IMG/VR virus record: IMGVR_UViG_3300010885_066418
Span: 1-30,072 of that record
DNA: 30,072 nt
DNA from: a virus
Direction: 5' to 3' (one strand)
Positions 6,597 to 13,080 of this stretch are shown here, piece by piece (the first letter of the stretch is position 1; each line of letters starts with the position of its first letter). Both the position numbers and the translations under genes were made by a program. The notes beneath the pieces are model-generated. The model had not been told where the DNA came from and made no database searches. It saw nothing but the letters and a program-made list of their open reading frames with translations.

Positions 6597-6804
6597 CAAA
6601 AGCTTTGTTGATGAGATAGAACATCTTTGTAGATCTAAAAATTTAGAATATATCGATGCAGTAGTACATTGGTGCGAAAAAAACAAATTCGAGGTAGAAT
6701 TCGCTGCATCTCTTATTAAAAAAGATGTCGTTCTAAGGTCAAAAATTCAAGAAGAGGCTGAAAATTTAAATGTGTTAAAGCGCATAGCAAGGTTGCCAGT
6801 CTAA
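6580..6804 (+). CDS. 33: late-transcription co-activator gp33
   Basis: A 74-residue protein read from TTG 6580 (an in-frame TTG at 6574 is less well placed relative to AGAGGA). The core IEHLCRSKNLEYIDAVVHWCEKNKFEVE followed by IQEEAENLNVLKR matches the conserved part of T4 gp33 (GMSYLEATTAFLEEN ... IQSEAIDENLL), which contacts the beta-flap of RNA polymerase and links it to the gp45 sliding clamp. It lacks the T4 N-terminal extension and the hydrophobic C-terminal clamp-binding tail; it ends in ARLPV. Short gp33 versions like this occur in marine T4-like phages. Late genes in this phage should therefore need gp55-type sigma and clamp, encoded elsewhere. Confidence 0.8.
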   Translation: MLNLTNKSFVDEIEHLCRSKNLEYIDAVVHWCEKNKFEVEFAASLIKKDVVLRSKIQEEAENLNVLKRIARLPV

Positions 6805-6835
6805 TAAATAGAGGGACAACTATTGGAGCAAAAAT

Positions 6836-7291
6836 ATGTACCTAAGTACAAAAGGAAAGCCCAAAAAAGTCCCGCTGAAGCTCTGCAAAGATGCGATCAA
6901 GTGGTATGGTAGAAAGTTATTAACTGACCGTATCTATAACAAAATAGAAATTCTACTAGAATTCGATCCCACTTTAACTAAAGATAATCTATATGGTTGC
7001 GTTGATTGGAACGATAGCTCTTCTAAAAGCCGAGATTTTACCATATCTATGGACCCCAATTTGGGTAAGCGTAATATGTTAATCGTTTTAGCGCATGAAA
7101 TGGTTCATGTCAAACAATACGCTAAAGGCGAATTGAAAGACTTTGTCTATGGCACTCGAGTTAAATTCAAAGGTTCCATTATAGACGATAACAAAGTTGA
7201 TTACTGGGATCAGCCATGGGAGATAGAAGCCCATGGTCGTGAGAAAGGGTTATACCTTAAATTTTTACAATATGAAAAAGACAAAATATAA
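6836..7291 (+). CDS. small HExxH zinc metallopeptidase-like protein
   Basis: A 151-residue protein with GGAG (6825-6828) before ATG 6836. Residues 85-91 (LAHEMVH) form an HExxH zincin motif (H87, E88, H91) in a hydrophobic helix. The third ligand may come from WEIEAHGRE (E129, E131 or H133), about 40 residues later. The N-terminal half contains a beta-rich FTISMDP stretch just ahead of the active helix, as in SprT-like and other small zincins. Similar small proteins lie between gp33 and gp59 in marine T4-like phages as far as I recall. The substrate is unknown; SprT-like DNA-protein crosslink proteolysis would fit the replication context, but this is speculation. Confidence 0.7.
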   Translation: MYLSTKGKPKKVPLKLCKDAIKWYGRKLLTDRIYNKIEILLEFDPTLTKDNLYGCVDWNDSSSKSRDFTISMDPNLGKRNMLIVLAHEMVHVKQYAKGELKDFVYGTRVKFKGSIIDDNKVDYWDQPWEIEAHGREKGLYLKFLQYEKDKI

Positions 7292-7297
7292 CATTAT

Positions 7298-7888
7298 ATG
7301 AGTGATAACACAATGTCTGCCTTTGAATGTTTCAAAGAGTATATGGCTCTGAAGAACCATTTTACTCAGAAAAATTATGATTACTTCAAGTATAACGGAA
7401 AGACCAGAGTTACCTTTCAGAGCTTCGAATCTCGTAAGGATAAACTGTTCTTTCAAAAAGTAGCAAAGCATTCTGATCCAAAAAACTATATCCTATCCAA
7501 TTTGTTAGAGAATAACAAAGTTTGGATAAAGGATATTGCATACTCACAGAATGCCGAAGAGATATATCAACATTGGGCAAAAAGAGTACAGTCTCTTTCT
7601 TATAATTTTAAGAACGAATGTTCCAATCTGTTAGATAACTTTGATGATAACTTTAAAGTCAAATCAAATCATCCTTATTTACTAAGATTATATCTGAGCA
7701 AAGAGATTTGTTTAGAAACACTAATCATACTTGTTGATACAGTTAAGTGTATGCCTTACTGGAACAATAAGATGAGCTATGATCCTGTTTGGGAAGAAAC
7801 TGCAGATAAGATCATAAAGTATAGACCATTCCTGAAATATGATCAAGAGAAAATAAAAAAGATTCTCCTTGACAAATTCATTGAATAG
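7298..7888 (+). CDS. 59: gp59 helicase loader
   Basis: A 196-residue protein, close to T4 gp59 (about 217). The N-terminal half carries the block YDYFKYNGKTRVTFQSFESRKDKLFFQKVAK, parallel to T4 gp59 YDVIKYNWCMRV...RRDKYFFQKLSEK, then YILSNLLENNKVWIKDI, which follows the T4 FISNLVANQDAWIGDI block. The protein is basic and all-helical. In T4, gp59 binds fork DNA and gp32 and loads the gp41 helicase; gp32 follows immediately here. ATG 7298 has no clear ribosome binding site, and ATG 7313 (MSAFECF) is an alternative start. The gp32 promoter -35 lies inside its last codons. Confidence 0.9.
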   Translation: MSDNTMSAFECFKEYMALKNHFTQKNYDYFKYNGKTRVTFQSFESRKDKLFFQKVAKHSDPKNYILSNLLENNKVWIKDIAYSQNAEEIYQHWAKRVQSLSYNFKNECSNLLDNFDDNFKVKSNHPYLLRLYLSKEICLETLIILVDTVKCMPYWNNKMSYDPVWEETADKIIKYRPFLKYDQEKIKKILLDKFIE

Positions 7889-7897
7889 GGCTATACT
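7869..7897 (+). promoter_or_regulatory. sigma70-like promoter of gp32
   Basis: A perfect TTGACA (7869-7874) and TATACT (7892-7897) are 17 bases apart. Transcription should start near 7904, leaving a roughly 50-base leader before gp32. Confidence 0.8.
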
Positions 7898-7906
7898 AAA
7901 TAAGTT

Positions 7907-7937
7907 GGGCGTTGATATTGCCCTTTCATTAATACAA
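7907..7937 (+). promoter_or_regulatory. possible autoregulatory pseudoknot in the gp32 leader
   Basis: Stem 1 is GGGC 7907-7910 with GCCC 7920-7923. The loop bases TTGATATT (7912-7919) can pair with AATACAA (7931-7937), seven pairs with one bulged A at 7915. This gives an H-type pseudoknot with a 1-base first loop and a 7-base last loop at the 5' end of the predicted mRNA, the arrangement known for gene 32 mRNA of T4/T2. The ribosome binding site GGAG (7945-7948) follows. Confidence 0.4.
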
Positions 7938-7954
7938 ACAATACGGAGAATACT

Positions 7955-8869
7955 ATGACTGATTTTTCAAAACTCAAAGCTATGTCTGGTAAGAAGTCCC
8001 TTGAGCAACTTACAGCAGAACTAAACAAGTTCAATACAAATCAAGACAAATCATCCGATGATCGTTTCTGGTATCCTAATGTCGATAAGGCAGGTAATGG
8101 ATATGCAGTTATTCGTTTCCTTCCAGCTCCTGGTGAAGAAGATGTTCCGTTCATTCGTATGTTTAATCATGGTTTCAAGGGTCCGACTGGGTCTTGGTAT
8201 ATTGAAAACTCTTTGACAACTATTGGTAAGCAAGATCCAGTTGGTGAGTACAATACTCAACTTTGGAATTCTGGTCTTGAATCCGATAAGGAAGTTGCTC
8301 GTAAACAAAAGCGTAAGCTAGTTTATATCTCTAATGTCTATGTGATCACTGATCAACAGAATCCTGAAAATGAAGGTAAGGTGTTCCTGTTCAAGTACGG
8401 TAAGAAGGTATTTGATAAGCTCAATGAGGCAATGAATCCTCAGTTTGCTGATGAAGCTCCTGTGAACCCATTCGATCTTTGGACTGGTGCTAACTTCAAG
8501 TTGAAGATTCGTAATGTTGATGGCTATCGTAACTATGACAAGTCAGAGTTTTCTTCGGCTGGTCCTCTTTCAAGTGATGACTCTGAAATGGAATCAATTT
8601 GGAAGAAGTGTAACTCACTTCAAGAATTCCTTGCTCCTAGCAACTTTAAGTCCTATGATGAATTGAAGGCGAAGTTTAACAAGGTTCTTGGTCTTGATGG
8701 TTCACCTGCGACTGCTCGTGCTAAGGCAGCTATTGCTGATAGTGATGATGGAGCTCCATGGGCTGAAGCTCCTGCACCTAAGATCAAAACAGCAGCTGCT
8801 CCATCGTTCTCTGCTGCTGATGAAGATGATGATGAGTCAATTGAGTTCTTTAAGAAACTTGCTGGCTAA
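7955..8869 (+). CDS. 32: gp32 single-stranded DNA-binding protein
   Basis: A 304-residue protein, the length of T4 gp32 (about 301), with GGAG six bases before the ATG. The N-terminus contains the basic KKSLEQL segment for cooperative self-binding. The OB-fold core has FWYPNVDKAGNGYAVIRFLPAP, FNHGFKGPTGSWYIENS and DLWTGANFKLKIRNVDGYRNYDKSEF. The tail is Ala/Pro-rich then very acidic (ADEDDDESIEFFKKLAG), the domain that contacts replication partners. The zinc cysteines of T4 gp32 are absent: the stretch after WYIEN reads SLTTIGKQDPVGEYN, as in marine T4-like relatives. It coats ssDNA and organises replication and recombination. It has its own promoter, a possible pseudoknot leader and a strong terminator. 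Confidence 0.96.
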   Translation: MTDFSKLKAMSGKKSLEQLTAELNKFNTNQDKSSDDRFWYPNVDKAGNGYAVIRFLPAPGEEDVPFIRMFNHGFKGPTGSWYIENSLTTIGKQDPVGEYNTQLWNSGLESDKEVARKQKRKLVYISNVYVITDQQNPENEGKVFLFKYGKKVFDKLNEAMNPQFADEAPVNPFDLWTGANFKLKIRNVDGYRNYDKSEFSSAGPLSSDDSEMESIWKKCNSLQEFLAPSNFKSYDELKAKFNKVLGLDGSPATARAKAAIADSDDGAPWAEAPAPKIKTAAAPSFSAADEDDDESIEFFKKLAG

Positions 8870-8875
8870 AGAATT

Positions 8876-8898
8876 GGGGAGCTTCGGCTCCCCTTTTT
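8876..8898 (+). terminator. rho-independent terminator after gp32
   Basis: GGGGAGC (8876-8882), TTCG loop and GCTCCCC (8887-8893) form a perfect 7-bp GC-rich tetraloop hairpin, followed by TTTTT. It lies between convergent gp32 and the lysin gene and may stop transcription from both sides, though the T-run favours the + strand. Confidence 0.95.
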
Positions 8899-8902
8899 CT
8901 TA

Positions 8903-11719
8903 TTACCAACCTGCTGTTGCGTTATAGAAGTTACCAAATATTCTATTAAACTCTTGCGCACCAATTGAAGTATCTTCTGGTTTAATTGATGATTGACTAT
9001 TATCTGAACTTGATTCAGCAGGGGTATTGATAGCATTTTGTAATGTTTGACCAGATGCCCCAGAATATCCTGGCTCTGTATCTTGAGACTTTTGGATAGC
9101 CTGACGCCCAAGATCCGCTGGTGTTCCTTGAATTCCAGCAGCTGCTTGGCGCATCGAGCCTCTAACTTGTGCTGGTGTTTGCTCGCCAGAAGAAATTGCA
9201 GCCATTTTAGCTTGATCTTCTGCTATTTTATTTCTTCCAGCAGTAGCATTAGCTCCATAAGTTTCTTCTGTATCTTGATCATACATTTTAACACGAATAG
9301 AGTCATTTGCTAATTCAGTATTAGATCTTACTCTTTCAGCTTGTAATGTTTGATATGTAGTAGGAAATGGTTTATCATAACCAACAGCTGGTTGTGCAGC
9401 TTCGGCAGCAGCTCCTGGTCTTGAAGTCCATGTTCCAGTAGGAAATGGTTTATCATAACCAACAGCTGGTTGTGCAGCTTCGGCAGCAGCTCCTGGTCTT
9501 GAAGTCCATGTTCCAGTATCGCCTGAGTATGCAGCAGCGTCGGGATTAGTTGTTACATCTGTTTTCTGCCAAGTACCAGTGTCGCCTGAATATGCTGATT
9601 GGTTTGGATCAGACATATCATATGCTTTACTTGGAGTTTCAACTTTTGCAGCTTGTTTAGTTGTTGCAGCCTGTTTACTTGCTGCAGTTTTTGGTTGACT
9701 ACTAAGATTTGCTAACTCAGATTGTCTTTGTTTATCTGCTGCCCAGAATAAGGCAGTTGAGTTTTCACCACGTGCCTCTGCGTCTTGAGCAGCTTGGAAC
9801 ATTGCTCTTGACTTTACATGAGGATCAGTAACTGCCATTGCCTGTTTTAGAGTAGATGATTCTTTCTTAGAAAGAGCAGCACCACCAGAACTTGCAGCAG
9901 GAGCAACAGAAGCCGCTGCAGCTGCAGGAGCTCTACCGCCTCCGCCGCCTTCACCGCCACCTTTTTCGGCATAACCACCGCCACCGCCACTAGATTCGCC
10001 ACCGCCACCAAGTCCTGCCATTTCAATATGAACTGGGTCGTTTGGAACTGGTCTTGATAATCCATATTTTGCTAAAATTCCCATCTTATCCATAGCAGCT
10101 GCATCAGCGCTATTGATATCTACAGCAAAGCCTTTTTCGTGTTTACTTGTTCCAGGTCTTGCTGCTGGGTAAGGACTTTTTCCACTAATGTATGCTTGGT
10201 AAAGTTGCGCTTGTTTACTAGAATCTCTAAGACCAGAAGTAATTTGAATACGTCTGCCAGTTGCATCGAAATATTCAGAAGCTGCCATGTTAACTGCATT
10301 TTCTAATTTTGGATTTATACCATTCATATTACCAGCAATTGCTTGACCACCAGAACGTCCTGCAACCATTTCACCACCACTCATTCCACCACCACCCATT
10401 CCACCACCACCCATTTTAGTGTTAATGGATGCTAACTTAGAACCATAATTTGGATCTGTTGCATAACCAGTTTTAGATTGAGCTGTGATAGCTTCGTTAA
10501 TATTTGTCGCAGCAAGAACACCTTTATATCTTGGATTCTTTTGTAGAAAATCAATATAATCTGCTGCGGAATCTGTTACATTATTATATGATCTGAAACT
10601 TTGTTTCATACCAACCATTTTACCACCAACAAATTCTTGAGTTCCAGCATTTACAGAATTTTGACCAGAACCTTTAATACCGAATGCATTATTTCCAACC
10701 ATATGTCTACCATAACCAGTTTCCAATGAAGTTTGTGTTGCTCCTAATTGAGCAATAACTTCTGGGTTAGGTACACCTTTTTCTTTTGCAGCTGCATACA
10801 GCGCATTATACATTTTATCATAATAAGTTTTTTGAGTTTCAGTCGCAGCAGGAGCAGCAGCGCCAGCAGGGGCATTAGGGCTTCTACCAATAGAAACAGC
10901 ACCACCAGCTGGCGGAGCTTCTTGTTTTGGCGTCCAGATACGGGAAGCTGTAGTTGCTACAGGAGCAGCAGATGACGGTCCTGCTGGATTAGCAATAGCA
11001 TTTAGTAATACCTGACCAGATAAACCAGAATATCCTGGCTCTAACTCACCATCCCTAGCAGCTCCTGAAGGTAAAGATTTTGAACCACCCATAGTTTTTC
11101 CTCTGGAAGTCCAAGCAGAATTTATTTCTTCTTGTTCTGTTAATCCAGCAGATTTTTCTTGCAGTTTTTTAAAATCTGGTCTATTTGGCATATCCAAATA
11201 TTCTTTTCCAGATTTATATAATTCATAAGCAGCCGCAGCTGATATGGCAGCTATAGCAGTTACAGCCGCTGGTGAAGCTAATGAAGGTAATACTGATGAC
11301 GCTGAAGATTTTAACAAATCTCCTAAACTAACACCACCAGACATTTGAGATAAAAGTTCAATGTTTTTATTATTAGAATCTATAAGAGCTTCGAATCCTT
11401 TTGTCAATATATCAGTTTGTTTAGCTAAAAGACCATTATTCTTTTTTAGAGCAGCAGATTGTTTATTAACATCACTCTGTAAATCACGCAGTGCATTTAT
11501 TACATCTTTACTCTTATCACCAGTAGGTCCAGTTTGTTTGCCAGATTCTATAGCATCTTCTGCGCCACTATCTGCCGCACCAAAATTGAATGAGCCGCCA
11601 GTTCCTAGTCCAGCTAATACAGCAGAACCTACATTAGATAAAGTTTTTTTGGTAAAATCACCAACACCCTCTTTAATTTTTGATTTTGTTGATGGTGATA
11701 GTTTTGGTAATTTTGCCAT
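8903..11719 (-). CDS. 938-aa GH73 glucosaminidase + M15 peptidase, lysin or tail protein
   Basis: Residues about 298-437 match GH73/FlgJ-type N-acetylglucosaminidases (VIAQLGATQTSLETGYG with catalytic Glu333, then NNAFGIKG and SFRSYNNVTDSAADYIDFL). Residues about 468-567 match M15 D,D-peptidases: ITSGLRD, SKHEKGFAVDI (H527, D534) and DPVHIEM (H564). Gly-rich linkers separate the domains. The N-terminal 200 residues hold a coiled coil (about 70-125) and a hydrophobic Ala segment (148-165). The C-terminal third is disordered, Ala/Gln-rich and repeated. The two enzymes would cut glycan strands and peptide stems of peptidoglycan. It follows the holin by one base, suggesting lysis, but its size and coiled coil suggest a virion-bound tail lysin. 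The start has only a weak ribosome binding site. Confidence 0.88.
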   Translation of the reverse strand: MAKLPKLSPSTKSKIKEGVGDFTKKTLSNVGSAVLAGLGTGGSFNFGAADSGAEDAIESGKQTGPTGDKSKDVINALRDLQSDVNKQSAALKKNNGLLAKQTDILTKGFEALIDSNNKNIELLSQMSGGVSLGDLLKSSASSVLPSLASPAAVTAIAAISAAAAYELYKSGKEYLDMPNRPDFKKLQEKSAGLTEQEEINSAWTSRGKTMGGSKSLPSGAARDGELEPGYSGLSGQVLLNAIANPAGPSSAAPVATTASRIWTPKQEAPPAGGAVSIGRSPNAPAGAAAPAATETQKTYYDKMYNALYAAAKEKGVPNPEVIAQLGATQTSLETGYGRHMVGNNAFGIKGSGQNSVNAGTQEFVGGKMVGMKQSFRSYNNVTDSAADYIDFLQKNPRYKGVLAATNINEAITAQSKTGYATDPNYGSKLASINTKMGGGGMGGGGMSGGEMVAGRSGGQAIAGNMNGINPKLENAVNMAASEYFDATGRRIQITSGLRDSSKQAQLYQAYISGKSPYPAARPGTSKHEKGFAVDINSADAAAMDKMGILAKYGLSRPVPNDPVHIEMAGLGGGGESSGGGGGYAEKGGGEGGGGGRAPAAAAASVAPAASSGGAALSKKESSTLKQAMAVTDPHVKSRAMFQAAQDAEARGENSTALFWAADKQRQSELANLSSQPKTAASKQAATTKQAAKVETPSKAYDMSDPNQSAYSGDTGTWQKTDVTTNPDAAAYSGDTGTWTSRPGAAAEAAQPAVGYDKPFPTGTWTSRPGAAAEAAQPAVGYDKPFPTTYQTLQAERVRSNTELANDSIRVKMYDQDTEETYGANATAGRNKIAEDQAKMAAISSGEQTPAQVRGSMRQAAAGIQGTPADLGRQAIQKSQDTEPGYSGASGQTLQNAINTPAESSSDNSQSSIKPEDTSIGAQEFNRIFGNFYNATAGW
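9014..9076 (-). repeat. lysin repeat copy B (PGYSGxSGQ)
   Basis: It encodes residues 882-902 (EPGYSGASGQTLQNAI), which match residues 227-247 of the same protein in 16 or so positions. The DNA is also similar to 10979-11041, so this is a dispersed internal duplication. Confidence 0.7.
9361..9518 (-). repeat. exact 78-bp tandem duplication in the lysin gene
   Basis: Two consecutive copies with a period of 78 bases encode the 26-residue unit TGTWTSRPGAAAEAAQPAVG + YDKPFP twice (residues about 735-786). The copies are identical at DNA level as far as I can read, so the duplication is recent. It may vary in length between isolates. Confidence 0.92.
10979..11041 (-). repeat. lysin repeat copy A (PGYSGxSGQ)
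   Basis: It encodes residues 227-247 (EPGYSGLSGQVLLNAI), the partner of copy B near the C-terminus. The two copies bracket both enzymatic domains. Confidence 0.7.
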
Positions 11720-11720
11720 T

Positions 11721-12188
11721 TTACTTTGTTATCTTTTCTTGAGTACGACCATATGCAGTAACACCAAGGATAGCACCGAAGGCAAGATGAATCAAACCAC
11801 CATTGTCAAGTGTGATTGATTTCCATGCAACGTATGGTAATCCTTTAATGAATACTGGCATAAACATAGCTATGATTGGGAATCCAACGAAGTCACAGAA
11901 ACAAATAAGCATATAGAGCCAACCCATTGCTGGTCTCCAGTATGCCTTCATCCAATGCTCATCCTGTTTGGCGTTCTCTTTTTCCCACTGCTGTTTCTCT
12001 AATTCAATTTTAGCAAGCTGTGCTGCTTCTGATAGCTGCTGAGATTGAGGAGCAGGAGATGGTGATGATGTGAATGTTGATGTTGTTGTAAACGAGGCAG
12101 CAGCACCTTTTGTCGCAGGTGGAAGTTGATCCATTGCTGGTTTGGCAACTGGTTCTGCGTTTTGATCAATGGTTCCAAAATTAGGCAT
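11721..12188 (-). CDS. holin, GTA-type three-TM family
   Basis: A 155-residue protein with an AGAGGAAAG ribosome binding site about 8 bases before the ATG. The N-terminal 50 residues are disordered (Ser/Thr/Pro). A charged coiled-coil helix follows at 52-80 (LAKIELEKQQWEKENAKQDEHW). Then comes WRPAMGWLYMLICFCDFVGF with a hydrophobic stretch to about 114, and a second hydrophobic helix GGLIHLAFGAILGVTAYGR at 130-148. The WRP ... (TLDNGG)LIHL...G..A.GR layout is that of the holin family named for gene-transfer-agent release, common in alphaproteobacterial phages. Holins make inner-membrane lesions that release endolysin. The lysin gene follows after one base; the start overlaps the frameshift ORF by eight bases. 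Confidence 0.75.
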   Translation of the reverse strand: MPNFGTIDQNAEPVAKPAMDQLPPATKGAAASFTTTSTFTSSPSPAPQSQQLSEAAQLAKIELEKQQWEKENAKQDEHWMKAYWRPAMGWLYMLICFCDFVGFPIIAMFMPVFIKGLPYVAWKSITLDNGGLIHLAFGAILGVTAYGRTQEKITK

Positions 12189-12360
12189 TTCTTTGTCTTT
12201 CCTCTAGTTTATTGAGATAGCTCATCAACAATTGAAAATATAAATCACGCTCAAAAGGTACCATGTCCTCAATTTCTTTTATAGAATATTTATGGTGCTG
12301 AACCATAGCAAACATCATATTGTAATAGTTCTCTAGTGTATTATGACTCAGCGCAACGTA
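12181..12360 (-). CDS. -1 frame extension of gp26 (gp51/chaperone-like)
   Basis: This frame is open from the slip site to TAA at 12183-12181 and encodes 59 residues. The second half reads EDMVPFERDLYFQLLMSYLN and ends LEERQRNA, a compact helical motif (PFERDxYxxLL) I know from T4-like genes placed right after gp26 and from other tail assembly chaperones. A -1 slip at 12360-12366 would join it to gp26 residue 234, giving a 293-residue fusion. Alternatively it starts independently at ATGATG 12318 (45 residues), but no ribosome binding site precedes that. Its stop overlaps the holin start. Comparable fusions are known for lambda G/T and P2 E/E' chaperones. Confidence 0.65.
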   Translation of the reverse strand, partial: YVALSHNTLENYYNMMFAMVQHHKYSIKEIEDMVPFERDLYFQLLMSYLNKLEERQRNA

Positions 12361-13061
12361 AAAAAATCATTTATTGAACTCAAAACAATCTGTCTATTAT
12401 TACCAAGAGAGTTCTTATACTTTATCTCATAGTTAACCTTTGGTACGTTAGACAAATAATCACTAATCTTTGTGAATGTTTTTACATCCAAACTATCTAA
12501 AAATTCTAATACTTCTTCTCTCGTGAACAAAGTAGGATCATACACAGAATCACCATCAAAAATTTTATCAATACAACGTATGACCAATTCAACTGTCGCA
12601 TCATCCATGCTGTTTTTAAAAAACTGTTTATCGGAATAGATGCTAGCAGATGGATACTTCATGACAATACCAAGCTTGTCATTGACCATAATTTTGCTTT
12701 CAACATTTTTTGGAATATCTAATTTGATCTTATCCAAATCGACTTCAAACTCATAGAGTTTTTCATCTTCGAAATCTTTGAATGTAAGATTAACTTTATT
12801 TGAAATAGAAAGCCCACGAAGCTTGATGAAAATATATTCTAAATCGAATACAGCAATTTTGTTTACATCAAAAGAATCATCGATTGCACAGTTCTGTACA
12901 ACCTGATTGATTGCTGTTAAAATATCGGATTCTTCGGCGCTCGACTTTGCAGTCAAAAGGATCTTTTCTTCTTTGACTAGTAACTGTCTAAACTTCATTT
13001 TCTTATTTTTAGAAGGTATCAGAATATCAAATTGCGGATACATAATTTTAGGTAATGCCAT
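12348..13061 (-). CDS. 26: gp26 baseplate hub subunit / tail assembly chaperone
   Basis: A 237-residue protein with TGGAG before the ATG. It opens with MALPKIMYPQFDILIPSKNKKMKFRQLLVKEEKILL, the hallmark of the T4 gp26 (T4_baseplate) family. It continues with ILTAINQVVQNC, FDLEYIFIKLRGLSISNKV and a C-terminal helical region (TREEVLEFLDSLDVKTFTKISDYLSNVP). T4 gp26 is about 208 residues. It takes part in building the central hub of the baseplate and may act with the tape measure as a chaperone. The last codons contain the heptamer T_TTT_TTT seven codons before the stop, apparently a -1 frameshift site. Confidence 0.9.
   Translation of the reverse strand: MALPKIMYPQFDILIPSKNKKMKFRQLLVKEEKILLTAKSSAEESDILTAINQVVQNCAIDDSFDVNKIAVFDLEYIFIKLRGLSISNKVNLTFKDFEDEKLYEFEVDLDKIKLDIPKNVESKIMVNDKLGIVMKYPSASIYSDKQFFKNSMDDATVELVIRCIDKIFDGDSVYDPTLFTREEVLEFLDSLDVKTFTKISDYLSNVPKVNYEIKYKNSLGNNRQIVLSSINDFFTLR
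12360..12366 (-). promoter_or_regulatory. slippery heptamer T_TTT_TTT for -1 frameshift
   Basis: Read on the - strand, gp26 ends GAT TTT TTT ACG TTG CGC TGA. The seven T's are placed exactly as X_XXX_XXX relative to the gp26 frame, so both tRNA-Phe can re-pair after a -1 shift. The new frame has no stop for 59 codons. I see no strong stem-loop downstream. Confidence 0.65.
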
Positions 13062-13080
13062 ACTAATTCACTCCATTGTG

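Noticed and set aside
6803-6810. AATAAATA after gp33 as a late promoter for the metallopeptidase.
   Set aside because: One mismatch from the T4 octamer in AT-rich DNA and partly within the gp33 stop codon; the downstream genes are replication genes rather than late ones.
12238-12245. TATAAATC on the + strand, similar to a T4 late promoter.
   Set aside because: It lies inside the frameshift ORF on the coding strand's complement and no + strand gene follows.
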